DNA from: Neotamlana nanhaiensis
GTDB taxonomy: Bacteria; Bacteroidota; Bacteroidia; Flavobacteriales; Flavobacteriaceae
Length of the DNA: 64,000 nt
NCBI RefSeq assembly: GCF_000943555.1
Contig: NZ_JTDV01000013.1
Location: forward strand, 124,001 to 188,000
Reading direction: 5' to 3'
The notes below the pieces were generated by a model. That model did no database searches and was not told the origin of the DNA. It saw only the letters and a list, made by a program, of their open reading frames with translations. Below are positions 43,649 through 52,476 of the stretch, in pieces; within the stretch, counting starts at the first letter, position 1; each line of letters begins with the position of its first letter. The translations under genes were made by a program, and so were the position numbers.

Positions 43649-44416
43649 ATGATTATTACAGACACGCACACGCATTTATACAGCGAAGCTTTCGATGAAG
43701 ATCGAACAGAAATGATTAACAGAGCCATTGATGCTGGGGTTACAAGGTTTTTTATTCCAGCAATCGATTCTACTTATACCGAAAGTATGCTTCAGCTGGA
43801 AAGCGATTTTCCAGACCATGTGTTTTTAATGACGGGCTTGCATCCAACACACGTAAAAGATAATTATAAAGATGAGCTGCAACATGTTGAAGAGATGTTG
43901 GCTTCACGAAAATTTTATGCTGTTGGAGAAATTGGTATCGATTTATACTGGGATAAAAGCACGCTAGGCATTCAGAAAGAAGCGTTTAAACAGCAAATAC
44001 AATTAGCGAAAAAACACAAATTACCCATTGTAATTCATTGTCGCGAGGCTTTTAATGAGGTTTTTGAAGTTTTAGAAGAAGAAAAAGGTGATAATTTATT
44101 CGGAATTTTTCACTGTTTTACTGGAACTTTAGAGCAAGCGCATCAAGCTATTTCGTATAATATGAAACTGGGTATAGGTGGTGTAGCAACTTTTAAAAAC
44201 GGGAAAATTGATAAGTTTTTAAATCAAATAGACTTAAAACATATTGTTTTAGAAACAGATGCGCCGTATTTAGCACCTACGCCTTTCCGCGGTAAGCGAA
44301 ACGAAAGTGTATATATATTAAAGGTATTAGAAAAATTAGCTACCATATATAATGTATCTTTAGAAACATTAGCCGAAATAACCACAAATAATTCTAAAGC
44401 TGTATTTGGTATATAA
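43649..44416 (+). CDS. TatD-family metal-dependent hydrolase
   Basis: A 255-residue TIM-barrel hydrolase. Metal ligands are visible as DTHTHLYSE (residues 4-9), Glu in VGEIGIDLYWD, HCREAF, HCFTGTL and ETDAPYLAPTPFRGKRNE. The family includes 3'-5' exonucleases (TatD) and D-aminoacyl-tRNA deacylase-like members; the exact substrate cannot be read. It precedes ansA by 2 bp and is surely co-transcribed with it. Confidence 0.92.
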   Translation: MIITDTHTHLYSEAFDEDRTEMINRAIDAGVTRFFIPAIDSTYTESMLQLESDFPDHVFLMTGLHPTHVKDNYKDELQHVEEMLASRKFYAVGEIGIDLYWDKSTLGIQKEAFKQQIQLAKKHKLPIVIHCREAFNEVFEVLEEEKGDNLFGIFHCFTGTLEQAHQAISYNMKLGIGGVATFKNGKIDKFLNQIDLKHIVLETDAPYLAPTPFRGKRNESVYILKVLEKLATIYNVSLETLAEITTNNSKAVFGI

Positions 44417-44418
44417 AT

Positions 44419-45450
44419 ATGACTGAACAAAAACCAAACATACTACTTATTTATACTGGCGGAACCATTGGTATGATTCGCGATTTTGAAACAGGAGCAT
44501 TAAAAGCTTTCGATTTTAAAAATTTACTCGAGAAAATACCCGAATTGCAACTTTTAGATTGTAATATAGATACGGTATCGTTTAAAGAACCTATAGATTC
44601 TAGTAACATGAATCCGGATTATTGGGTTCAAATTGCCGAAATTATTGAAGATAATTACAATGCTTTTGATGGTTTTGTAATTTTACACGGTAGCGATACC
44701 ATGAGTTATACAGCATCGGCATTAAGTTTTATGTTGGAGAATTTAGCCAAACCAGTAATTTTTACAGGATCGCAATTGCCTATTGGCGATTTACGAACCG
44801 ATGCTAAAGAAAATTTAATCACTTCTATACAAATCGCATCAAAGCAGGAGCAAGGTAAACCTATTATAAAAGAAGTTTGCTTGTATTTTGAGTATAAGCT
44901 GTATCGTGGCAATCGCACTACAAAAATAAATGCCGAACATTTTCAGGCATTTGCCTCATTAAATTATCCCGATTTAGCCGAATCTGGTGTACATTTAAAA
45001 ATAAATAATGAGTATTTGTATCGTCCCAATTTAGAAAAAGCACTTGTAGTTAGGAAAAATTTGGATAGCAATATTGCCATCATTAAATTGTTTCCGGGCA
45101 TTTCGCCCGAGGTTTTTCAAAGTATTTTTAGTATTCAAAACTTAAAAGCTGTTATTATTGAAACTTACGGTGCAGGAAATTGCACCACCGAAACTTGGTT
45201 TATTAATATGATTACCGAAACCATAAATAAAGGTATTCATATAATAAATATTACCCAATGTAGTGGCGGAAGTGTTATTATGGGGCACTACGAAACCAGT
45301 AGCGCACTTAAAAAAGCCGGTGTAATTTCGGGAAATGATATCACTACCGAAGCAGCAGTAGCCAAAACTATGTACCTATTAGGACAAAATATTTCAGGTA
45401 AAAGCTTCAAAACCATGTACGAAACGAGTCTGCGAGGAGAAATCACTTAA
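44419..45450 (+). CDS. ansA: type I (cytoplasmic) L-asparaginase
   Basis: A 343-residue enzyme that hydrolyses asparagine to aspartate and ammonia. Catalytic Thr in IYTGGTIGM and the second Thr/Asp pair in LHGSDTM are present, with Lys in DLRTDAKEN; no signal peptide, which fits the low-affinity cytoplasmic type I. C-terminal part includes the allosteric-type NITQCSGGSV. Overlapping context with tatD suggests co-expression. Confidence 0.93.
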   Translation: MTEQKPNILLIYTGGTIGMIRDFETGALKAFDFKNLLEKIPELQLLDCNIDTVSFKEPIDSSNMNPDYWVQIAEIIEDNYNAFDGFVILHGSDTMSYTASALSFMLENLAKPVIFTGSQLPIGDLRTDAKENLITSIQIASKQEQGKPIIKEVCLYFEYKLYRGNRTTKINAEHFQAFASLNYPDLAESGVHLKINNEYLYRPNLEKALVVRKNLDSNIAIIKLFPGISPEVFQSIFSIQNLKAVIIETYGAGNCTTETWFINMITETINKGIHIINITQCSGGSVIMGHYETSSALKKAGVISGNDITTEAAVAKTMYLLGQNISGKSFKTMYETSLRGEIT

Positions 45451-45530
45451 AATTAACTCTTAAAATTTTAGTGTTAAAAGATTTTTTTGTTATTTGAGCC
45501 TCCAAAAATTAGGGTAATTAAAAGTGCTAT

Positions 45531-45618
45531 AGAGAGGTGGCCGAGTGGTCGAAGGCGCACGCCTGGAAAGTGTGTATACCTCAAAAGGGTATCGAGGGTT
45601 CGAATCCCTTCCTCTCTG
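45531..45618 (+). tRNA. tRNA-Ser (anticodon GGA)
   Basis: An 88-nt class II tRNA: acceptor stem AGAGAGG with CCTCTCT and discriminator G at 45618; anticodon GGA at 45565-45567 in loop CTGGAAA; stem CACGC/GTGTG with one G-U pair; a long variable arm (TATACCTCAAAAGGGTAT) typical of tRNA-Ser; T-loop GTTCGAATC. CCA is not encoded. It reads UCC and UCU codons. Confidence 0.95.
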
Positions 45619-45690
45619 CTGAATTTTTATTTTTAATTGCTTTTTTTTTATATCTTTAACACTTTAACTAATAAAATTAAGATCGAGAAC

Positions 45691-46464
45691 ATGAAAAGAT
45701 TATTTTCTATCCTTGCCATAACAGGAATGATGGCATTTGGAACTGCTAATGCAACTACAATTGCAAACACAACTACGGCAGTAACTACAACAGTTACTAC
45801 AGCCCAAGAAGATGAAGCTGCTGCTGAAGAAAGCTTAACATTTCACCAGGAATTAAAAAAACGTTTTATAGAAGGAGGCCCTGAGTTTATGGGGATTGTA
45901 TTGTTATGTTTAATATTAGGATTAGCAATTGCAATAGAAAGAATTATCTTTTTAAACCTTTCTACAACTAACACTAAAAAATTAACTCAAAGTGTTGAAG
46001 ACGCTTTAGCATCTGGAGGTGTAGAAGCAGCAAAAGAAGTTTGTAGAAACACAAAAGGTCCAATCGCATCTATTTACTACCAAGGTTTAGATAGAACAGA
46101 TGAAGGTATTGAAGCTGCCGAAAAAGCGGTTGTAGCTTACGGTGGTGTGCAAATGGGACAATTAGAGAAAAACGTTTCTTGGATTTCTTTATTTATCGCA
46201 CTTGCGCCAATGCTTGGTTTCATGGGTACAGTAATTGGTATGATTCAAGCATTCGATAAAATTGAAGCAGCTGGAGATATGCAACCTTCTCTTGTAGCAG
46301 GTGGTATTAAAGTAGCACTTTTAACAACAGTATTTGGTCTTGTTGTGGCTATTATTCTTCAAATTTTCTACAATTATATTATTGCTAAAATTGATAGTAT
46401 CGTTAACGATATGGAAGATGCTTCTATCACGTTAATGGATCTATTAATTAGACACAAAAAATAA
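45691..46464 (+). CDS. exbB: MotA/TolQ/ExbB proton-channel protein
   Basis: A 257-residue membrane protein from ATG at 45691; an upstream ATG at 45637 precedes the promoter box TATCTTTA (45651-45658). It has a cleavable-looking N-terminal signal (MKRLFSILAITGMMAFGTANA), an acidic Ala-rich stretch, and then three TM segments (about 55-80, 150-170, 185-210) with the family's APMLGFMGTVIGMIQAF and the Thr-rich TM3. It conducts protons that drive TonB, so it energises receptors such as those at 3618 and 17614. Operon with a 143-residue membrane protein and two ExbD proteins. Confidence 0.92.
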   Translation: MKRLFSILAITGMMAFGTANATTIANTTTAVTTTVTTAQEDEAAAEESLTFHQELKKRFIEGGPEFMGIVLLCLILGLAIAIERIIFLNLSTTNTKKLTQSVEDALASGGVEAAKEVCRNTKGPIASIYYQGLDRTDEGIEAAEKAVVAYGGVQMGQLEKNVSWISLFIALAPMLGFMGTVIGMIQAFDKIEAAGDMQPSLVAGGIKVALLTTVFGLVVAIILQIFYNYIIAKIDSIVNDMEDASITLMDLLIRHKK

Positions 46465-46490
46465 TAATATAATTATAAAGAAAACAAATT

Positions 46491-46922
46491 ATGAATTTAC
46501 ATAAAGTATTAAAAATAGTAGCTTTCGCTCTTGCTATTATTGGTGCCATTTTTGCACTAATGATTATGGGTGGAGATGAAGAAAGCGCACAAAGTATGAG
46601 CGGTAATATGCTGTACGTGGCTTACGCCGTATTGGGTATAGTGGTATTACTAGTAGTACTTTTTGTAATAAAAGGTTTATTTGCTGGAGATATTAAAAAG
46701 ACCTTACTAACGGTAGGGGCATTTTTAATAATTATTGCTATTTCTTTTGGTATATCTTCTGGATCAGATTTAGACTTACAACCTTTTATTCAAAAAGGAA
46801 CGGACGTAACAGAATCTACATCAAAAACTGTTGGAGCTGGTTTAATTGCTTTTTACATATTAGCAGTATTAGCCATTGGTTCAATGTTAGTAGGTGGAGC
46901 TAAAAAAATATTAAATAGATAG
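46491..46922 (+). CDS. membrane protein in the exb operon, unknown function
   Basis: A 143-residue protein with four hydrophobic segments (about 7-27, 41-62, 72-92 and 116-136) and a short loop with Ser/Asp residues. It lies 26 bp after exbB and 3 bp before exbD, and such a gene is regular in Bacteroidota exb operons, so it may be an additional subunit of the ExbB/ExbD motor. Sequence alone does not say what it does. Confidence 0.8.
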   Translation: MNLHKVLKIVAFALAIIGAIFALMIMGGDEESAQSMSGNMLYVAYAVLGIVVLLVVLFVIKGLFAGDIKKTLLTVGAFLIIIAISFGISSGSDLDLQPFIQKGTDVTESTSKTVGAGLIAFYILAVLAIGSMLVGGAKKILNR

Positions 46923-46925
46923 ATT

Positions 46926-47510
46926 ATGGCAAAAAGAGCAGCACCAGAAGTAAATGCAGGCTCTATGGCCGATATTGCTTTCTTATTATTAATTTTCTTC
47001 TTAGTTACAACAACTATTGAGGTAGACTCTGGATTAAACCGAAAGTTACCACCAATTGAAGAAACTGAGCCACCAATCATTAAACAAAAGAACATCTTTA
47101 CCGTACTTTTAAACGGTAACGACGATTTACTTGTTGAAGATGAGACTATGGAGCTTAAAGATTTAAGACAAGCCGCTATAGAGTTTTTAGACAATGGAGG
47201 AGATGGATCATGTGATTTCTGTAAAGGAAAGAAAGATCCTGAATCATCAGATAATCCTGGAAAAGCCATTATTTCGTTAAAAAACGAGCGTGAAACTACA
47301 TATAAAACATACATTGCTGTGCAAAACGAATTAGTTGCAGCTTATAATGTTTTAAGAAATAACAGAGCGCAAGCCTTATACGGAATGTCGTTTACAGAAA
47401 TGGAAGCTAATGCTAACGATGTAAACTGGCCAGGGAATAAAACGAAGCTAAAGGATCAAATCGAGCAAATTAAGCTAGATTATCCTCAAAAGCTTTCGGA
47501 AGTACAATAA
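46926..47510 (+). CDS. exbD: ExbD/TolR biopolymer-transport protein, first copy, with CxxC insert
   Basis: A 194-residue single-pass protein. The TM segment carries the proton-path Asp (SMADIAFLLLIFFLVTTTI). The periplasmic domain follows (RKLPPIEETEPPII...FTVLLNGNDDLLVEDE). It is longer than the usual 130-150 residues: an insert near residues 90-115 contains CDFCKGKKDPESSDNPGK, a CxxC pair that could bind metal or form a disulphide. It works with ExbB to move energy to TonB. Confidence 0.9.
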   Translation: MAKRAAPEVNAGSMADIAFLLLIFFLVTTTIEVDSGLNRKLPPIEETEPPIIKQKNIFTVLLNGNDDLLVEDETMELKDLRQAAIEFLDNGGDGSCDFCKGKKDPESSDNPGKAIISLKNERETTYKTYIAVQNELVAAYNVLRNNRAQALYGMSFTEMEANANDVNWPGNKTKLKDQIEQIKLDYPQKLSEVQ

Positions 47511-47531
47511 CATTAAAATTTAACATAAACT

Positions 47532-48005
47532 ATGTCTAAATTTAAAAAGAAAAAAGACGGAGGAATACCTGCAGTTAATACTGCAGCCTTACCGGATATT
47601 GTATTTATGCTTTTATTCTTCTTTATGGTTGCCACAGTAATGAGGCAAAATAGCTTAAAGATTGAAAACAACTTACCTTTTGCAGATCAAGTTGAAAAGT
47701 TAGATAAAAAAGATTTGGTAATGTATATTTATGCAGGTAAGCCAAGTGATAACTACAAACAATACGGTACTCAGGCAAGAATACAATTAAACGACGATTT
47801 TGCTAACGTTAGTGATATTGCATCGTTTATTGCTGCCGAACGTGCTTCAAAACGTGAAGAGTTGGTGCCATTTTTAACAACTGCGTTAAAAGTTGATGGC
47901 GAAACTAACATGGGTATTGTTGGTGATATTAAACAAGAACTACGTAAAGTTAATGCGTTAAAAATTAATTATACTACTAAAAAAGGTAGTGTTCTTAATC
48001 AATAA
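47532..48005 (+). CDS. exbD: ExbD/TolR biopolymer-transport protein, second copy
   Basis: A 157-residue protein with N-terminal cytoplasmic basic stretch (MSKFKKKKDGG), TM with Asp (ALPDIVFMLLFFFMVATVM) and a periplasmic domain (LKIENNLPFADQVEKLDKKDLVMYIYAG). Two different ExbD proteins in one operon is normal in Bacteroidota; the motor may be a heteromer or switch partners. Closed by a terminator at 48028-48060. Confidence 0.9.
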   Translation: MSKFKKKKDGGIPAVNTAALPDIVFMLLFFFMVATVMRQNSLKIENNLPFADQVEKLDKKDLVMYIYAGKPSDNYKQYGTQARIQLNDDFANVSDIASFIAAERASKREELVPFLTTALKVDGETNMGIVGDIKQELRKVNALKINYTTKKGSVLNQ

Positions 48006-48027
48006 TTTTACATTCTTAATTTTATTT

Positions 48028-48064
48028 AAAAGGCGTTTTGAGTGTTTCAAAACGCCTTTTAATT
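48028..48064 (+). terminator. terminator of the exb operon
   Basis: Stem AAAAGGCGTTTTGA (48028-48041) with TCAAAACGCCTTTT (48047-48060) around a 5-nt loop, followed by T-rich sequence. Confidence 0.92.
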
Positions 48065-48124
48065 TTATGGTGTTTTAAATTATTATCTTTATTCCAAAAA
48101 ATATTAAAACGTTTATTCGTTACA

Positions 48125-48814
48125 ATGAAACACCTTGTTCTACTCTTTATTTGTTTTACCTTTTGTTGTGGATTTGCTCAAAATGATGAGGCCAATACGG
48201 TTATAGATTCACTTTATAAGGAAGATCAGTTTTATGCCGCTATAACTTACAATGTGCTTCATAAAGTACCCGATAATTTAAAACAAAGTGGTTTTTCATT
48301 AGGGTTTCATATCGGATTTATAAAAGATATGCCTATTAATTCTCGCCGTAATTGGGCCATTGGGGTTGGTTTGGGCTATTCTACAAATTCGTTTAATCAA
48401 AATTTATTAATCAATACCAATGAGAATAAAGATTTTGTTTACGATATAGTAAATGAGAATACATATTCTAAAAATAAATTCTCAAATCATGTTATAGAAC
48501 TTCCTATTGAGTTAAGGTGGCGTACATCAACAGCTAGCGATTATAATTTTTGGCGTATTTATGCTGGATTTAAGCTTGGTTATATGTTCTTGAATAACAC
48601 GAAATACGATGGTGATTTAGGGCGTATTAAACACGCTAATATTAATGAATTTAATAAGCTTCAGTACGGTTTAACTTTAAGTGCAGGCTACAATACCTGG
48701 AACTTTTATGCGTATTATGGTTTAAATCCTATTTTAAAAGACGCTGCTTTAAGCAATGGCACAACCTTAGATATGACCGATATTAAACTGGGTTTAATTT
48801 TCTACATTTTATAA
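48125..48814 (+). CDS. PorT-like outer-membrane beta-barrel protein
   Basis: A 229-residue secreted protein from ATG at 48125 (signal MKHLVLLFICFTFCCGFAQ). The open frame reaches an ATG at 48038, but that lies in the exb terminator; a TATCTTTA box at 48084-48091 supports the later start. The rest is Gly/aromatic-alternating strands ending in LGLIFYIL, as in OMP_b-brl_2/PorT-type barrels. PorT itself is a type IX secretion protein, but this is only a family-level resemblance. Convergent with the next gene, overlapping by 6 bp. Confidence 0.82.
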   Translation: MKHLVLLFICFTFCCGFAQNDEANTVIDSLYKEDQFYAAITYNVLHKVPDNLKQSGFSLGFHIGFIKDMPINSRRNWAIGVGLGYSTNSFNQNLLINTNENKDFVYDIVNENTYSKNKFSNHVIELPIELRWRTSTASDYNFWRIYAGFKLGYMFLNNTKYDGDLGRIKHANINEFNKLQYGLTLSAGYNTWNFYAYYGLNPILKDAALSNGTTLDMTDIKLGLIFYIL

Positions 48815-49414
48815 CCAATGGTTAACCAGTATTAACTGTGGTATAACCCCAATAAAAACCCCAATTAAAAGCTCGATATAAGAATGTGCTTTTACGTGAA
48901 TTCGCGATGTAGCAATGGCTCCAATTAGTAAAAACATAAGAGCTAATGTGAGATTAATATTGATGCTAAAATGAATGCTTAATGCTATAAAAAACATGGA
49001 TAATCCAGCGATAGCCATCATGTGAATACTAGCTTTAAATTTAAAAATAGCGAGTATTAAACAGGCCATAGTTGAAATTAAAATACCCAAAAAGAAAAAA
49101 TAAAGCTCAATGTCTTGAGAAGGTGATATAATACGTTTCAAAACCATCAAAGTAATTACACCATTTAAAATTAGGGGGTAAATACGTTCGCGAGCGCTTT
49201 CTAGTTTTATTGAATTTACTTTATTTAAGGTTTTTAATAGGAAATAGAGCAGAATAGGAAGTAGTACGGTAAGGATAAATAAGGCCATTAACTTGCCTTT
49301 TATAACATCATAATCAATAAAACGGGGCGATTTAGTGAAATAAAAAATAACCCCAGCAATTGGCATAAAAATGGGGTGAAAAATATATGAGATGCTTTTT
49401 AGTAGCTTATCCAT
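48809..49414 (-). CDS. PAP2-like membrane phosphatase or inactive relative
   Basis: A 201-residue protein with about six TM segments. The third PAP2 motif (SR-x5-H) is seen as SRIHVKAHSYIELLIG, and a partial second motif as KASIHMMAIAGLSMF, where PSGH reads ASIH, so one conserved residue set is changed; the first motif (K-x6-RP) is not clear. It may be an inactive or altered lipid-phosphate phosphatase. It overlaps the rpoN stop by one base (49414), so it is coupled to rpoN. Confidence 0.72.
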   Translation of the reverse strand: MDKLLKSISYIFHPIFMPIAGVIFYFTKSPRFIDYDVIKGKLMALFILTVLLPILLYFLLKTLNKVNSIKLESARERIYPLILNGVITLMVLKRIISPSQDIELYFFFLGILISTMACLILAIFKFKASIHMMAIAGLSMFFIALSIHFSININLTLALMFLLIGAIATSRIHVKAHSYIELLIGVFIGVIPQLILVNHWL

Positions 49415-50871
49415 TAGATTTTTTTACGAAGTCTAGCCACTGGAATATCGAGTTGTTCGCGGTATTTTGCAACGGTTCGTCTGGCAATGGGGTATCCTTT
49501 TTCTTTTAAAATTGAAGCTAAAGTTTCATCAGTAAGTGGTTTTTTCTTGTCTTCTTCTTCAATTACGGTTTCAAGAATTTTTTTAATTTCTCGGGTTGAA
49601 ACATCTTCTCCTTGATCGTTTTTCATAGATTCTGAAAAGAACTCCTTAATAAGCTTTGTGCCATAAGGGGTATCAACATATTTACTATTGGCCACACGTG
49701 AAACAGTTGAAACATCCATGTTAATTTCGTCGGCAATATCTTTTAAAATCATCGGTTTTAAATTGCGCTCATCGCCCGATAAAAAATACTCCTTTTGGTA
49801 GTGCATTATGGCACTCATGGTTACAAAAAGCGTTTGCTGGCGTTGTTTTATAGCTTCAATAAACCATTTTGCGGCATCAAGTTTTTGTTTAATAAAAACA
49901 ATAGCATCTTTTTGCGATTTCGATTTGTCTTTAGCGTCTTTATAACCTTTTAACATGTTATTATACTCGCGCGATACATGTAACTCGGGAGCATTTCTTC
50001 CGTTTAGGGTTAACTCTAACTCACCATCAACAATTTTAATAGCAAAATCAGGTACAATATGTTCCACAATTTTGTTGTTTCCGGCATACGAACCACCTGG
50101 TTTAGGATTTAAATGTTCAATTTCGGAAATAGCATCTTTTAATTGTTCTTCGGTAATACTAAACTTTTGAAGTAATTTTTTATAATGCTTTTTTGTAAAC
50201 TGCTCAAAGGCGTTATCAATAATAGCGGTAGCTAATTCTACTTCGGCTGTTTTGTTTTTTCGTTGTAACTGAATACTTAAACACTCTTGTAAATTGCGAG
50301 CGCCAACACCTGCTGGATCTAATTGGTGTACAATTTTTAGAACCTTTTCAATATTGTCTTCGGTAGTGTAAACGTTTTGCGTAAACGCTAAATCGTCCAT
50401 GATATCACTTAACTCACGGCGTATATAACCGCTTTCATCAACACTTCCTACTAAAAATTCGGCAATATCGCGTTCTTCATCATTTAGACGATAAGTGTTT
50501 AATTGATTTTTTAGGTGTTGCGTAAACGAGGTTCCAGCCGCATACGGCATGGTTTTTTCTTCGTCGTCACTACTGTAATTATTGGCTTGGGTGCGGTAGT
50601 CTGGAATTTCGTCGTCGCTTAAATATTCGTCAACATTTATGTCGTCGTTTCCAATAGATTCACTGTCGTTGTAATCGTCGGCAGAATTATCGAAATCGGC
50701 ATCTAAATCATCATTTTTATCTTTACCACCTTCTAAGGCTGGATTTTCCTCAAGTTCTTGCTTTAAACGTTGCTCAAAAGCTTGCGTAGGCAGTTGTATC
50801 AATTTCATTAATTGAATTTGCTGCGGCGAAAGCTTCTGCGATAATTTAAATTGTAAATGTTGTTTAAGCAT
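49414..50871 (-). CDS. rpoN: RNA polymerase sigma-54 factor
   Basis: A 485-residue sigma-54: N-terminal activator-interaction region rich in Gln and Leu (LSQKLSPQQIQLMKLIQLPTQ), acidic linker (about 50-110), core-binding domain, HTH, and RpoN box (ARRTVAKYRE) near the C-terminus. Length is normal. It needs AAA+ activators that hydrolyse ATP; none is in this window. Confidence 0.96.
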   Translation of the reverse strand: MLKQHLQFKLSQKLSPQQIQLMKLIQLPTQAFEQRLKQELEENPALEGGKDKNDDLDADFDNSADDYNDSESIGNDDINVDEYLSDDEIPDYRTQANNYSSDDEEKTMPYAAGTSFTQHLKNQLNTYRLNDEERDIAEFLVGSVDESGYIRRELSDIMDDLAFTQNVYTTEDNIEKVLKIVHQLDPAGVGARNLQECLSIQLQRKNKTAEVELATAIIDNAFEQFTKKHYKKLLQKFSITEEQLKDAISEIEHLNPKPGGSYAGNNKIVEHIVPDFAIKIVDGELELTLNGRNAPELHVSREYNNMLKGYKDAKDKSKSQKDAIVFIKQKLDAAKWFIEAIKQRQQTLFVTMSAIMHYQKEYFLSGDERNLKPMILKDIADEINMDVSTVSRVANSKYVDTPYGTKLIKEFFSESMKNDQGEDVSTREIKKILETVIEEEDKKKPLTDETLASILKEKGYPIARRTVAKYREQLDIPVARLRKKI

Positions 50872-50987
50872 GTTTCGATTTAAGGTATTTGCTTTATAAA
50901 TAGATTAAAAAGCCGATGTATTAATGTCGCGCTTCTTTAATCAAATATATAAAAAAGCATTAAGCTTAACAAAGTAATGTGTGCGAC

Positions 50988-52421
50988 TTAAAACTCCGCA
51001 TTTTGAGGTGTTCGTGGAAACGGAATAACATCACGAATATTGCTCATGCCTGTAGCAAACATAACTAAACGCTCAAACCCTAAACCAAAGCCAGAATGCA
51101 CGGCGGTACCAAATTTACGTAAATCGAGATACCACCAAAGGTCTTCTTCAGGAATATCAATGGCTGCCATTTTTTCTTTTAAAACGTCTAAACGTTCTTC
51201 GCGTTGTGCACCACCTACAATTTCGCCAATGCCTGGGAATAAAATATCCATTGCACGAACCGTTTTACCATCGTCGTTAAGGCGCATGTAAAAGGCTTTA
51301 ATATTTGCAGGATAATCAAATAAAATTACAGGGCATTTAAAGTGTTTTTCAACTAAAAAACGTTCGTGTTCGCTTTGTAAATCGGCACCCCATTCATCAA
51401 TAATATATTTGAATTTTTTCTTTTTGTTGGGTTTCGAGTTGCGTAAAATATCAATAGCTTCGGTATAACTTACGCGTTTAAAGTTGTTTTCGGTAACAAA
51501 GTTTAGTTTTTCAATTAACCCCATTGGGCTACGTTCGGCTTGAGGTTTCTTTTTGTCTTCGTCGGCCAAACGCTTATCTAAAAATTCTAAATCTTCTTTG
51601 TTGTTTTCAAGCACGTAATTTATAACCGATTTCATAAAGTCTTCAGCTAAATCCATATTTCCAGCTAAATCCATAAAAGCAACTTCGGGTTCAATCATCC
51701 AAAATTCGGCTAAATGACGCGATGTATTCGAATTTTCGGCTCTAAAAGTAGGGCCGAAAGTATAAACTTTACCTAACGACATGGCGTAAGTTTCGGCTTC
51801 TAATTGCCCAGAAACAGTAAGGTTGGTTTCTTTGCCAAAAAAATCTTGCGCGTAATCTACTTTGCCATCGTCGGTTTTTGGGGTGTTAGCAACATCTAAG
51901 TTGGTTACTTGAAACATTTCTCCAGCACCTTCGGCATCGCTACCCGTAATAATTGGTGCGTGCATGTAGTAAAATCCGTTTTCATTAAAATATTTATGAA
52001 TGGCGAACGATAGGGCAGAGCGCAAGCGCATTACGGCGCTAAATGTGTTGGTTCGGGTGCGTAAATGTGCGTTTTCACGTAAAAACTCAAAAGAGTGTTT
52101 TTTAGGCTGAATTGGGTAGGTTTCTGGGTCGGAATCTCCTAAAACATCAAGTTCTTTTACCTGAATTTCTACGGTTTGTCCTTTGCCTTGACTTTCTACT
52201 AAATCGCCTTTTACATAAATGGCTGCACCTGTTGTAATACGTTTTAATAAAGCTTCATCAAAATTTTCGAAATCTACTACACATTGTATATTATTAATGG
52301 TCGATCCATCATTTAAAGCTATAAAACGATTGGCACGAAAGGTGCGTACCCATCCTTTTACTTCTACTTCTTGTAATAAAATGTCTTGGTTTAGTAAATC
52401 TGAAACTGTTTTTGATTGCAT
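50988..52421 (-). CDS. asnS: asparagine--tRNA ligase
   Basis: A 477-residue class II synthetase. I start at 52421 ([13 protein letters not shown]); a box TATCTTTA on the minus strand (52440-52447) 18 bp upstream supports it over an ATG at 52472. N-terminal OB domain with [20 protein letters not shown]; motif 2 in [21 protein letters not shown]; motif 3 GFGLGFERL. It charges tRNA-Asn; ansA and asnS are both here, but not linked. The MMPL gene stops 55 bp upstream. Confidence 0.95.
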   Translation of the reverse strand: MQSKTVSDLLNQDILLQEVEVKGWVRTFRANRFIALNDGSTINNIQCVVDFENFDEALLKRITTGAAIYVKGDLVESQGKGQTVEIQVKELDVLGDSDPETYPIQPKKHSFEFLRENAHLRTRTNTFSAVMRLRSALSFAIHKYFNENGFYYMHAPIITGSDAEGAGEMFQVTNLDVANTPKTDDGKVDYAQDFFGKETNLTVSGQLEAETYAMSLGKVYTFGPTFRAENSNTSRHLAEFWMIEPEVAFMDLAGNMDLAEDFMKSVINYVLENNKEDLEFLDKRLADEDKKKPQAERSPMGLIEKLNFVTENNFKRVSYTEAIDILRNSKPNKKKKFKYIIDEWGADLQSEHERFLVEKHFKCPVILFDYPANIKAFYMRLNDDGKTVRAMDILFPGIGEIVGGAQREERLDVLKEKMAAIDIPEEDLWWYLDLRKFGTAVHSGFGLGFERLVMFATGMSNIRDVIPFPRTPQNAEF

Positions 52422-52476
52422 ATAGTTAAATTTATAATGTAAAGATAAAAAAAAGCCTGATTTTATAACCAAGTAA

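Noticed and set aside
45637-45690. 18-residue N-terminal extension of ExbB
   Set aside because: The upstream ATG precedes the TATCTTTA box, so it would not be transcribed; signal peptide starts at 45691.
48038-48124. 29-residue N-terminal extension of the PorT-like protein
   Set aside because: Its ATG lies in the exb terminator and its sequence hides the signal peptide.
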